This document shows, piece after piece, positions 44,375 to 52,631 of a stretch of DNA of 64,000 nt; within the stretch, counting starts at the first letter, position 1; each line of letters starts with the position of its first letter. Below the pieces are notes generated by a model that did not search any database, had not been told where the DNA came from, and worked only from the letters and a program-made list of their open reading frames with translations. The stretch covers positions 62,001 to 126,000 of the forward strand of contig DYCF01000007.1 of NCBI GenBank assembly GCA_019418225.1, given 5' to 3'. The position numbers and the translations under genes were made by a program. This DNA comes from Clostridiales bacterium (GTDB taxonomy: Bacteria; Bacillota; Clostridia; Lachnospirales; Cellulosilyticaceae).

Positions 44375-44412
44375 AAATGAGTCGCTATTAAAAGATAGTG
44401 ACTCATTTTTTG
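44375..44412 (+). terminator. Terminator of the mannan operon
   Basis: AATGAGTCGCTAT pairs with ATAGTGACTCATT (one wobble), followed by TTTTTG. Confidence 0.88.
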
Positions 44413-44460
44413 ATTTTATTGATAAAATATAAAAAATTTAAAGATATAATAACTATAATT

Positions 44461-44469
44461 TGATATAAT
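44461..44469 (+). promoter_or_regulatory. Possible extended -10 promoter of the ROK kinase gene
   Basis: TGATATAAT at 44461-44469, one of three overlapping TATAAT-like sequences (44445, 44454, 44464); no good -35. Confidence 0.4.
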
Positions 44470-44506
44470 TTAAGAAATAAACAAATAAGCTGAAAGGGGA
44501 AGCTAG

Positions 44507-45466
44507 ATGTTTTATATAGGGGTAGATTTAGGCGGAACAAACATTGTAGTAGGACTTGTAGATGAAGATGGGCATATTATAGAAAAAATGCAAAAACCCA
44601 CTTACAAAGCTAGAGGGATTAGGCGCATTTGTGATGATATTACAAATATGTGTTTACATATTATTGAGACATATGGTTTGGATGATATGAATTTAATTGG
44701 CATAGGGATAGGAGCTCCGGGAACAATTGATCGTAATAAGGGATGCATTGTATATTCAAATAATATTGCTGTAAGGGATTTTAATATTATAAATTATATG
44801 CGAAGAAAACTTGGAAGATTAGGTAAAAAAATCGTAATGGAGGTTGCAAATGATGCGGATTGTGCAGCCTTAGGAGAAGTGAAAGCTGGAGGTGCTAAAG
44901 GATATGAAAGTGCTATTGTCATTACACTTGGGACAGGCGTTGGCAGTGGTATCGTCATAGAGGGAAAGCTTTTTAGTGGATGTCAGCCTGGTGGAGCAGA
45001 GCTTGGTCACCAGGTCATTGTACATAATGGCAGGCAGTGTAGCTGTGGCAATAAAGGCTGTTTGGAGGCTTATGCCTCTGCTACAGGCCTTACGAATATG
45101 GCAAGAGAGGCTGCAAAGGCACATAGTAACTCTTCTTTAAATACATTAGTTAAGGGAAATTTGGATAAAATGAATGCAAGAGTACCATTTGATGCTGCAA
45201 AACAAGGAGATGAGGTGGCTAAAAAGTTAGTCGATGAATATATAATGTATTTGGCTATTGGCATTAACAATATGATTAATGCATTTAAGCCAGAAGTCTT
45301 ATTAATTGGTGGGGGTGTATCAAGGCAAAGGGATGGATTGATAGTTCCTTTAAAAAAGAAATTAAAAAATATGGTCTTTGGTGGAACCTTGATGACCGAT
45401 ATTAAGGTGGCAGCATTAGGAAACGATGCCGGACTCGTTGGCGCTGCAATGCTTTGCGAGAATTAA
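44507..45466 (+). CDS. ROK-family sugar kinase, probable glucokinase
   Basis: Phosphorylates a hexose, most likely glucose. The 319 residues show the ATP motif DLGGTNIVVGLVD (about 6-18), NDADCAALGE (catalytic Asp in the ROK pattern), GTGVGSGIV, the substrate His in GAELGHQVIV, and the ROK zinc site CSCGNKGCLEAYAS (about 185-198). There is no N-terminal helix-turn-helix, so it is an enzyme rather than a repressor. It has its own promoter after the mannan operon terminator, so a metabolic link (consuming glucose from mannosylglucose phosphorolysis) is plausible, not proven. Confidence 0.9.
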   Translation: MFYIGVDLGGTNIVVGLVDEDGHIIEKMQKPTYKARGIRRICDDITNMCLHIIETYGLDDMNLIGIGIGAPGTIDRNKGCIVYSNNIAVRDFNIINYMRRKLGRLGKKIVMEVANDADCAALGEVKAGGAKGYESAIVITLGTGVGSGIVIEGKLFSGCQPGGAELGHQVIVHNGRQCSCGNKGCLEAYASATGLTNMAREAAKAHSNSSLNTLVKGNLDKMNARVPFDAAKQGDEVAKKLVDEYIMYLAIGINNMINAFKPEVLLIGGGVSRQRDGLIVPLKKKLKNMVFGGTLMTDIKVAALGNDAGLVGAAMLCEN

Positions 45467-45470
45467 AATA

Positions 45471-45499
45471 TTGTAAGAATAGTAAAATCAGTTTATAAT
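45471..45499 (+). promoter_or_regulatory. Promoter of glmM
   Basis: TTGTAA (45471-45476), 17-bp spacer, TATAAT (45494-45499), just after the ROK gene stop. Downstream, CCTCA (45522) could pair with TGAGG (45536) over the ribosome-binding site, followed by a T7 run; too short to be sure of any effect. Confidence 0.65.
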
Positions 45500-45550
45500 A
45501 AACGAGATAGACTATATTATACCTCAAAGAGAAAGTGAGGAGTTTTTTTA

Positions 45551-46903
45551 ATGGGTAAATTATTCGGAACAGATGGTGTACGTGGTGTTGCCAATACAGA
45601 GCTTACAGGTAAACTTGCATATCAAGTGGGGCAAGCCGGTGCGTATGTATTAACAAAAGAAACTAAAAAACAACCAAAAATTATTGTGGCTAGAGATACA
45701 CGTATTTCAGGAACAATGCTAGAAGCTGCACTTGTAGCAGGTATTTGTTCAGTAGGTGCTAAAGCTATTTCAGTAGGAGTTGTACCTACACCAGCAGTAG
45801 CATATTTAACAAGAGAACTCGGTGCAGATGCCGGTGTCATGATTTCTGCTTCACACAATCCATTAGAATTCAATGGAATCAAGTTCTTCAATAGTGAAGG
45901 ATACAAATTACGTGATGAATTAGAAGAAGAGATTGAAAACCTTATTTTAACAAGAAGTGATAATATTCCTGCACCAACAGGTGAGAACATTGGTACATGG
46001 GATATGGATCATTCAGTAATTGATAAATATGTTGATTATGTATGTAATACAATCCCTGGAGATTTAAATGGTCTTAAAGTCCTTGTAGACTGCGCAAATG
46101 GGGCCGCTTCAGAAGTAGCACCTATTGCACTCGCACGTTTAGGTGCAGATGTTGAAGTTATTCATCATAAGCCAAATGGTGTGAATATCAATAAACTTTG
46201 CGGTTCAACACATATGGGAGACCTTCAAAGTCAAGTAGTAGGACGTAAAGCTGAAGTTGGTATTGCCTTTGATGGGGATGCCGATCGCTGTCTTGCAGTA
46301 GATGAAAATGGTGAAATGATTGATGGTGATCAAATTCTTAGTATCGTTGGTTTAGATATGAAAAACAGAGGTATCTTAAAACGTGATACAATTGTTGCCA
46401 CAGTTATGAGTAACTTAGGTTTCACAATCATGAGCAAAGAACAAGATATCAACCTAGTACAAACAAGAGTTGGTGACCGTTACGTACTTGAAAAAATGCT
46501 TAAACATGGCTATAACCTTGGTGGTGAACAATCAGGTCACGTTATTTTCTTAGACTATAATACAACTGGAGATGGGCTTATCACAGCAATCCAATTATTA
46601 TATGTTATGAAGAAGACAGGTAAGCCATTATCTGAGCTTAAAAAATGTATGCAAATTTTCCCACAAGTGCTTGTTAATGCACATGTTAAAAATGAAAACA
46701 AACATGCATATATTGAGGATCCAGAAATTCAAGAAAGAATTGACGCTCTTGAACAAAAATTCAAAGGTGAAGGCCGCGTACTTATTAGACCATCAGGTAC
46801 AGAACCACTTGTACGTGTTATGATCGAAGGTAAAGACCAAGCCGTTATTGAAAAAGAAGCACAAGAACTTGCAGCTTTCATTGAAGAAAGATTAGGCGAG
46901 TAA
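45551..46903 (+). CDS. glmM: Phosphoglucosamine mutase
   Basis: Interconverts glucosamine 6- and 1-phosphate for UDP-GlcNAc and wall synthesis. The 450-residue product has the GlmM-type start KLFGTDGVRGVANTELT, active-site serine in MISASHNPLEFNG (about 97-109), the metal loop FDGDADRC (about 240-247) and the phosphate-binding RPSGTEPLVRVMIEG near the C-terminus. In Bacillus it sits directly behind cdaA-cdaR and GlmM regulates CdaA; here it has its own promoter and is separated from them by the mannan genes. Confidence 0.96.
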   Translation: MGKLFGTDGVRGVANTELTGKLAYQVGQAGAYVLTKETKKQPKIIVARDTRISGTMLEAALVAGICSVGAKAISVGVVPTPAVAYLTRELGADAGVMISASHNPLEFNGIKFFNSEGYKLRDELEEEIENLILTRSDNIPAPTGENIGTWDMDHSVIDKYVDYVCNTIPGDLNGLKVLVDCANGAASEVAPIALARLGADVEVIHHKPNGVNINKLCGSTHMGDLQSQVVGRKAEVGIAFDGDADRCLAVDENGEMIDGDQILSIVGLDMKNRGILKRDTIVATVMSNLGFTIMSKEQDINLVQTRVGDRYVLEKMLKHGYNLGGEQSGHVIFLDYNTTGDGLITAIQLLYVMKKTGKPLSELKKCMQIFPQVLVNAHVKNENKHAYIEDPEIQERIDALEQKFKGEGRVLIRPSGTEPLVRVMIEGKDQAVIEKEAQELAAFIEERLGE

Positions 46904-46914
46904 AAAAATAGAAG

Positions 46915-46979
46915 GTGTTCGATAAATGAGTCGCTAGACACTGGGGTACTGCCAGTGTCTAGCTAGATTTATGGAACAC
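46915..46979 (+). terminator. Long two-part hairpin after glmM
   Basis: GTGTTC...ATAAAT (46915-46927) pairs with ATTTAT-GGAACAC (46967-46979); inside, CTAGACACTGG-GGTACTG-CCAGTGTCTAG is a perfect 11-bp stem. No T-run follows, so it may protect the 3' end rather than terminate. The remaining gap to 47297 holds a 46-codon open frame without a ribosome-binding site (46984-47121) and two weaker hairpins. Confidence 0.6.
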
Positions 46980-47086
46980 ATGAGAAAAAGAAAAGAAAAC
47001 AGTTAATGAGTTACTTTTAAAACATATGGAAGAGACTGTGATATATGCTATGTCTGTAATCATTAACAAAGTACTAATAGATAAAG

Positions 47087-47128
47087 AAGCTATAAGATTG
47101 AGGATAACCTTGATTTTATAGCTTTTTT
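47087..47128 (+). terminator. Terminator-like hairpin in the glmM-47298 gap
   Basis: AGCTATAAGAT pairs with ATTTTATAGCT, followed by TTTTTG. A second, weaker one (GGGCTATATGCA ... TGCAATAGGTC, then T6) lies at 47164-47198. Confidence 0.6.
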
Positions 47129-47297
47129 GTATTGTAGAAAAAGAGTGGTTATACATTAATAGAAGGGCTATATGCATTTGTGCAATAGGTCTTTTTTGTG
47201 GTGTGGGAATTTGGTGTGGAGTTAAGTTGAGGAGGGGTGAATGAAATAGTGTATGATGGCAATACTTAAAAAAAACTGTGTGAGAAGGGAGTAGTAG

Positions 47298-48902
47298 ATG
47301 CCGATTAAGAGAAGAGTAGGGATGATGTTAATTTGGATATTGATGGGACTGTATTTGAGTAGTAAATTATTGGCAGTAGAAGGAGAAATGGCACTTGATG
47401 AGGTAAATTATAGCACATGGGATAGGGAGATAGATGAGAGGTATAAGGATTATGTGAAGTATGATATATCCGATGGCGATGTCATGATTACGGAAACAGG
47501 AAAGTACTATATTACGGGGACAACTACAACATCAAGCATAACTGTGAGTACAGGTGCTACTGATGTGGAAATCGTATTGGATAATGTTAATATTACACTG
47601 CCAGAGGATATTATAAATGGGGCATTGAATGATAATGGTAAGGGACCTACGGAGATTGTGTTATTAGGCGAAAATAATTTACAAGGTGGTGGCTATAGTG
47701 CAGCTATTTCTATAAAGTCTAGAGCGAATCTTATAATTTCAGACAGAAGTACTGGAAAATTAGTGGCTAGAGGTGGATGTTATAGTGCTGGCATTGGCAC
47801 AAGTAATTATACAGTAGGAGGGCATATTAGTATCAATGGTGGAGAGATTTATGCATATGGAGATAGTGGAGGGTGTGGCATAGGGACTGGTACAGGAAGT
47901 AAAGGAAATATTATAACTGTAGAGAGTGTAACCATTAATGGTGGGAATGTATATTGTGAAGGAGGAAGCAAAGCCAGTGCATTAGGTGGAGGCGGATATT
48001 CTTATACTAAATATGTTTGTATTAATGCTGGACAAGTTATTGCTAAAGGTGGTATGGAGGTTAGTGCTATAGGAAGAGGCGCGCAGCAAGATAGTACCCA
48101 AAGCAGTATTGATATATTAGGCGGAACTGTTATTGCTTATCAAGGTGCTAGAAAAGCTAGTAATCCCAATGCTATTGCAGCTATAGATTTATTTAATGGT
48201 GGGAGCATAGGGCAGGAGGCTATAGTTATTGCAATGAGCAGTATTGAAACAAAAGCAGAGACAGAAGGAACTTATGAGGTAAGTGTTAAGGATGTGGGAC
48301 AACCTTTTAACTTATCAATTGACCCCTTAAATATAGTCCTTCAAGATATTTCATTAATTGATGGCGGAGAGGAGATGTATTTTCATCTGCCACAAGGAAA
48401 ATATCAGCTATGTTTTGAAAGTGGCGGACAGCTTTATAAATGTGATATTGGTAAAGCAGAAGAAGCTGATGTAGAGGAACCAACTAAGCCAGAAGGAGAT
48501 ACTCCTAAAAATGATGAAGTAGAAGGAGATACTCCTAAAAATGATGAAGTAGAAGGAGATAGCCCTAAAGATGATGAAGTAGAAGAAGATAGCCCTAAAG
48601 ATGATGAAGTAGAAGAAGATAGCCCTAAAGATGATGCACTAGAAGGAGATAGCCCTAAAGATGATGCACTAGAAGGAAGTATAGCCAAAGATAATGAGGC
48701 AGAAGAAACCATGCCAGATGATAAACTAATACAAGGAAGTAATAGCAGCACATTTTATAGGAATTCTGCACCACAACATATACGGTGGGATGAAATTAAC
48801 TTTTATAGGAGCAAGGAATCATTTTATATTCATTTTGGTATTGCCTTGCAGAAAGCATACTATCAAAAAGAGACTGTATGCCATTTGCAACAGTCTCTTT
48901 AG
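47298..48902 (+). CDS. Exported repeat-rich beta-helix-like protein, unknown function
   Basis: The 534-residue product has an N-terminal signal/anchor (about 8-27, VGMMLIWILMGLYLSSKLLAV), a Gly/Asn-rich parallel-beta-type region (about 65-330; repeated INGG, INAGQVIAKGG, ILGGTVIAYQG turns) like that of clostridial surface carbohydrate-binding domains. A tail of about seven 10-residue acidic repeats (EGDSPKDDEV-like, residues about 399-468) follows. There is no LPXTG or SLH anchor. The last residues (KETVCHLQQSL) are encoded by the terminator hairpin of the opposite operon, so the true C-terminus may have been lost or displaced. Good GAAGGGAG site before ATG. Family not certain. Confidence 0.75.
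   Translation: MPIKRRVGMMLIWILMGLYLSSKLLAVEGEMALDEVNYSTWDREIDERYKDYVKYDISDGDVMITETGKYYITGTTTTSSITVSTGATDVEIVLDNVNITLPEDIINGALNDNGKGPTEIVLLGENNLQGGGYSAAISIKSRANLIISDRSTGKLVARGGCYSAGIGTSNYTVGGHISINGGEIYAYGDSGGCGIGTGTGSKGNIITVESVTINGGNVYCEGGSKASALGGGGYSYTKYVCINAGQVIAKGGMEVSAIGRGAQQDSTQSSIDILGGTVIAYQGARKASNPNAIAAIDLFNGGSIGQEAIVIAMSSIETKAETEGTYEVSVKDVGQPFNLSIDPLNIVLQDISLIDGGEEMYFHLPQGKYQLCFESGGQLYKCDIGKAEEADVEEPTKPEGDTPKNDEVEGDTPKNDEVEGDSPKDDEVEEDSPKDDEVEEDSPKDDALEGDSPKDDALEGSIAKDNEAEETMPDDKLIQGSNSSTFYRNSAPQHIRWDEINFYRSKESFYIHFGIALQKAYYQKETVCHLQQSL
48492..48701. repeat. 30-bp tandem repeat array inside the beta-helix gene
   Basis: Six close copies of a 30-bp unit (GAAGGAGATA, then CC(T)AAAAATGATGAAGTA) from 48492 to 48671 plus a diverged seventh to 48701. 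In-frame, encoding acidic Pro/Asp decapeptides. Copy number could vary by slippage. Confidence 0.9.
48865..48901 (-). terminator. Terminator of the minus-strand Gld-like operon
   Basis: AAAGAGACTGT pairs with ACAGTCTCTTT; on the minus strand the stem is followed by TTTTTGATAG. It overlaps the last codons of the convergent plus-strand gene. Confidence 0.8.
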
Positions 48903-48909
48903 AAAAAAG

Positions 48910-50310
48910 TTATTCAGCAAGTGCTTTATCTAAGCACTCTTTAAGATAATTGAATTGTTTAATGCTGCAGCCTACTATGCTTTGACCTTTAAATTGTGTC
49001 TGATAGAATTGATTATCATAGTTATAGTAGTTATAAGTTGTTTTTTCACCTTCTGGTGAAGTGAAGGTAAAGGTAATAATAGGCGCTTTAGTAGGTAATG
49101 TGGCCCCTTTAAGTTCGGTGTCGGCAGAAATACCTATAATATTTTTATAAATTGATTTGAAAGTATCTGTAGGTAATGTCTGATCATTTAGAGTATAATT
49201 TTCACCATCGATTTTAAGTGTGTAGCTACTATCTGGAAGTACGATATCTATTTGCATGACTTCTGCTATGTTTGTGAGCTGTATAAACTTAGCAGAAAGA
49301 TAAAATGGATCAAAGGCTTCTAGAAGAGGTGCTAAGAAATCACTATTCATACTATAAATACTTTGCGTATCAGCTTTCATGAAATAGATTTGTCCGTCTT
49401 CAGTAGTATTTCCCCATAAGTAATGGATTTCTGTAACGACATCCTTGGACTCCCCACTCGTAGTATCTGTGGTAGTGTTTTGAAGATATAAATCTAGGGT
49501 AGGAACATCCAGTCCATAAGGGGTTAAATCAGTAACATTGTCAGCTACAAAGTGTTCAATAGTAATAGGTGAAGGAATTAGTTTAAGAAGCTCTAAGAAG
49601 TTGTTCGTACTCATATCGCGTATACTACCATCACTTAGTTGTAATAAGTAGGAGGTAGTATATTCCTGTGTATCTGCATTGAGAGAAATATCAAATGTCT
49701 CAATATCCTTACCAGAAGCCTTAAGTGCAGTTACTGTGCTTGTATCAATAGTCTCTAATTCAGTAGTTCTAAATTTTGTTAAATCCCCAGAGAAGCTATC
49801 AGCCATAGAAACTGTAATAAGAAAGATTTCATTTGTAGATTCTTTTAAAATATAGACATTTTTATGATTAGGTGTCACATTTCCAAAGAGAATACGACTT
49901 GTAGCACCATCTGTAAGTGTATAAGTAACTATTTTAGAAGGCGCCTTGAGTCCAAAATCTTCCAGGTTAGTGGCGTCTATTTTTTGAGAAGCATCTAATG
50001 TAAGAAGATTATCACATAGCACTTTAATCGCAGCAGTATTTAGATTGTCTGAAGTATTTACTCCTTCTATGCTCCAATTTTCACCATCTTGAATGAAGGT
50101 TAAGCTATTTTCGCCTTCGGTAATTTGAATGCTTTTTAGTTGTTCTTTTGTATAATTTGTAACTTCAATATTACTTTGATTTGCTACAATGGCATCTGTA
50201 TTAGATATTTCATCAGTTGTATCTGTTTTATTATTTTGGACAAATATGGCAAGGCAAATCAGTATCAGTAATACAACTGTCATGAGTATAAGAAATTTAG
50301 ATTTTTTCAT
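48910..50310 (-). CDS. DUF4340 domain protein of a Gld-like ABC cluster
   Basis: A 466-residue membrane-anchored extracytoplasmic protein: N-terminal helix (about 5-24, FLILMTVVLLILICLAIFV), then repeated beta-rich segments of the DUF4340 type (ITEGENSLTFIQDGENWSI, LEDFGLKAPSKIVTYTLTDG, LTPYGLDVPTLDLYL). DUF4340 proteins are regularly encoded after GldG-like proteins. The function is unknown. Its ATG overlaps the stop of the preceding gene (TAATG), with GGAGG upstream, so it is coupled. Confidence 0.88.
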   Translation of the reverse strand: MKKSKFLILMTVVLLILICLAIFVQNNKTDTTDEISNTDAIVANQSNIEVTNYTKEQLKSIQITEGENSLTFIQDGENWSIEGVNTSDNLNTAAIKVLCDNLLTLDASQKIDATNLEDFGLKAPSKIVTYTLTDGATSRILFGNVTPNHKNVYILKESTNEIFLITVSMADSFSGDLTKFRTTELETIDTSTVTALKASGKDIETFDISLNADTQEYTTSYLLQLSDGSIRDMSTNNFLELLKLIPSPITIEHFVADNVTDLTPYGLDVPTLDLYLQNTTTDTTSGESKDVVTEIHYLWGNTTEDGQIYFMKADTQSIYSMNSDFLAPLLEAFDPFYLSAKFIQLTNIAEVMQIDIVLPDSSYTLKIDGENYTLNDQTLPTDTFKSIYKNIIGISADTELKGATLPTKAPIITFTFTSPEGEKTTYNYYNYDNQFYQTQFKGQSIVGCSIKQFNYLKECLDKALAE

Positions 50311-51755
50311 TATAGATTTTTCCTCCTTACTAAGACAACAATACCTACGATGAGGATGATAAGAGGAATAATAATGACAGCGAGTCCGCCCAATATAAGT
50401 AGTTGTGATGTAGTCATGGCAGGAAGAGAATAATCATTATAAGATTTGCCTTCTATAGCGAAGCTTGTAGTACTATCATTTTGAAGCCAACCGAGACAGT
50501 TTGTTACAAAAGTTTCATTACCTGTAGAAGCAAGATTAATCTTTGTATTATCGATGAAGTAAGAATCTGCTAAGACCACAAGACGTGTTGTAATAACGTT
50601 TGAACTATCTAATGAGTTAACTTCTTCAATCGCATAAGCTAAGTCAAAAGGTCCATCAATATCTGTGTCTGTTTTTTCGGTAGTAGCACCTTCTAATTGT
50701 GTTTTTAGAAAAGCACCATTAGAAGTAGAGATAAGAGGTGTAATCGTTACGCCATTACGTACATTGCCAGTTTGGGTAAGGGCAGAAGAAAGTGGAACAA
50801 GTAGAGGGAGCTTATTAGAAATTAAACTACTTGTGATATCATGCTGTGTATAATCAGGAATTAAATATGTAGGATAAGAAGTCAGCATATTACTATTAGA
50901 AGTTTCAACGATAGCACCAGACATCTGTTTTACACCATAGTAACTGAGAAGCTGATTGAAGTTTGTAAGTTCTGGCATATCATAGTCTGCAAAAATCATA
51001 GCTTTACCACCAGCATCTAGAAAGTCTGTAATTTTTGCAAGCTCTACATCATTAAAATCTGAGTGTGGCGAATAAATAATAAGTGTGCTTGTAGCAGGAT
51101 CCCCTAAGTCTTCAGTAGATAAGCTAACAGTTTGTGTTTGCATATTAGCTTTGCTGATAAGAGATGTAAAGGTACTTGGAAGTTCAAGTTCGCCGTGCCC
51201 ACTTGTAATATAAATCATGCGGTCTTCATTAGTGGCTACATAACTGATTGCCGAAGTAACAGCATTTTCAATAGCAAGAGATTCAATAGAAGAAGAACCG
51301 TATGCAGAAGTAGTGAAGTTATATAAATCAGTTTGTGAAAGGACTTTATATTTTCCAGTAGCAGTATTCTCGACGATAATAGATCCAGTATCAATCTTTG
51401 TAACATTATCATCCATATATTTTTTTGTGAATTGAGGATAAAGTACAGGGTCTTTATAGACAAGAGAAATATTGCTATTTAATTTATCATAACGTGTTAA
51501 AATTTCTTTAAAAGAAGCAGATTCAGTACCTGTTTCTTCAAGAACGTATATAGAAACGGGATCAGAAAGCCCTTTTACAACTTCCTCAGTTTTATCAGAT
51601 AGCGAGAAGAATTTCTCTTCTGTTAAATCTACACTAATATTGAGCCCTGAGAAGACGACGTTAACAGCAATAGCAATGGCAATTACAATAATGCAGACAA
51701 TCGTTTGATAACCACCAAAGCGTATATTTTTATTTTTTAAATTAAGTTTTTTCAT
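50310..51755 (-). CDS. GldG-like ABC transporter auxiliary protein
   Basis: The 481 residues have an N-terminal membrane helix (about 15-35), a long extracytoplasmic domain (DUF4350/IFT52-like fold: MIYITSGHGELELP at about 180, TLIIYSPHSDFNDVELAKI, GGKAMIFADYDMPELTNF) and a C-terminal helix (about 452-476) with basic tail RRKNL. This matches the GldG family, first named in gliding Bacteroidetes but common in Firmicutes without gliding. With the permease and ATPase upstream it probably forms one complex; the substrate is unknown. GGAGG precedes ATG. Confidence 0.88.
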   Translation of the reverse strand: MKKLNLKNKNIRFGGYQTIVCIIVIAIAIAVNVVFSGLNISVDLTEEKFFSLSDKTEEVVKGLSDPVSIYVLEETGTESASFKEILTRYDKLNSNISLVYKDPVLYPQFTKKYMDDNVTKIDTGSIIVENTATGKYKVLSQTDLYNFTTSAYGSSSIESLAIENAVTSAISYVATNEDRMIYITSGHGELELPSTFTSLISKANMQTQTVSLSTEDLGDPATSTLIIYSPHSDFNDVELAKITDFLDAGGKAMIFADYDMPELTNFNQLLSYYGVKQMSGAIVETSNSNMLTSYPTYLIPDYTQHDITSSLISNKLPLLVPLSSALTQTGNVRNGVTITPLISTSNGAFLKTQLEGATTEKTDTDIDGPFDLAYAIEEVNSLDSSNVITTRLVVLADSYFIDNTKINLASTGNETFVTNCLGWLQNDSTTSFAIEGKSYNDYSLPAMTTSQLLILGGLAVIIIPLIILIVGIVVLVRRKNL

Positions 51756-51767
51756 CTTGATTCCCTC

Positions 51768-52631
51768 CTAGCTCCAGCTACGTTTTTCAATAACTTGTTT
51801 TGTTAAGAAAAGAAAAACGCCTATGAAAGATAAGTAATAAATGATGGCACTTACATCGAGAAGTCCATTAACGAAGGAATCAAATCGCCCGTAAACAGAA
51901 AACCATTGTAAAAATTTAGTAGGAAGACCATCGAAGAGCTCACCCTTAAAGTAGAAGAGAAGGCATGACACAATAATACCTAGGAATGCTATGAATAAGC
52001 CAATATAAATATCTTTAACGGCATTATATATAATAAGTGAGACAATAACGATTATAACAAGTATAAAGATTAATGAGGCCATACGTGAAGTTGGAATAAG
52101 TGTTGCAATACCATCGGCTAATAAGAGGAACATAAAGGCACCAATAGTCGCAATGGCTGAAACAATTTGATTTTCTGTAAGTGCGGAGATGAATAAGCCA
52201 ATAGAAATAAGTGTACAGCCTAATAAGAAGAAACCAAGATAAGAACAGAGAATACTTCTTAAAGGAATAGTACCTACAATCATTAATAGCAGTGGATGAA
52301 TAAATGTAATGAGTAATGTAAGGAACAAGAGAAGTACTGCAGCTAAGTATTTACCCATAACGATTGAAGCCACTGTAATAGGGGCAGTAATAAGAAGCTG
52401 ATCTGTTTTATTTTTACGTTCTTCTGAGAGTAATCGCATAGTTAAGATGGGAACAGTGAAGAGAAGCATATTACTAAGAGAAGAAAGCACATATGTATAG
52501 TCACCATTTTGGCTGAATACGTTAATGGCAGTGAAGTAAAGTCCAAAGATGAGTAAGAAAAAACACATGAAAACATAGCCAATAGGTGAAGTGAAATAAG
52601 ATTTAAATTCTTTACTGAGCAAGGTTGTCAT
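51768..52631 (-). CDS. ABC-2 type permease (GldF-like)
   Basis: The 287-residue product has six membrane helices and the ABC-2 start MTTLLSKEFKSYFTSPIGYVF. I choose ATG 52631 (AAGGTG 6-7 nt upstream) over a GTG nine bases earlier. It still overlaps the ATPase gene by 20 bp and is coupled to it. Partner of the ATPase at 52612-53679 and the GldG-like protein. Confidence 0.9.
   Translation of the reverse strand: MTTLLSKEFKSYFTSPIGYVFMCFFLLIFGLYFTAINVFSQNGDYTYVLSSLSNMLLFTVPILTMRLLSEERKNKTDQLLITAPITVASIVMGKYLAAVLLLFLTLLITFIHPLLLMIVGTIPLRSILCSYLGFFLLGCTLISIGLFISALTENQIVSAIATIGAFMFLLLADGIATLIPTSRMASLIFILVIIVIVSLIIYNAVKDIYIGLFIAFLGIIVSCLLFYFKGELFDGLPTKFLQWFSVYGRFDSFVNGLLDVSAIIYYLSFIGVFLFLTKQVIEKRSWS

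Noticed and set aside
45500..45550. glmS-type ribozyme or attenuator before glmM
   Set aside because: The leader is only about 45 nt and offers just a 5-bp hairpin over the ribosome-binding site.
46984..47121. 46-codon frame after glmM as a gene
   Set aside because: No start codon with a ribosome-binding site and its end forms part of a terminator; kept only as an observation.
48492..48701. CRISPR-like array
   Set aside because: The 30-bp units are directly adjacent, have no spacers, and are in frame within a coding sequence.
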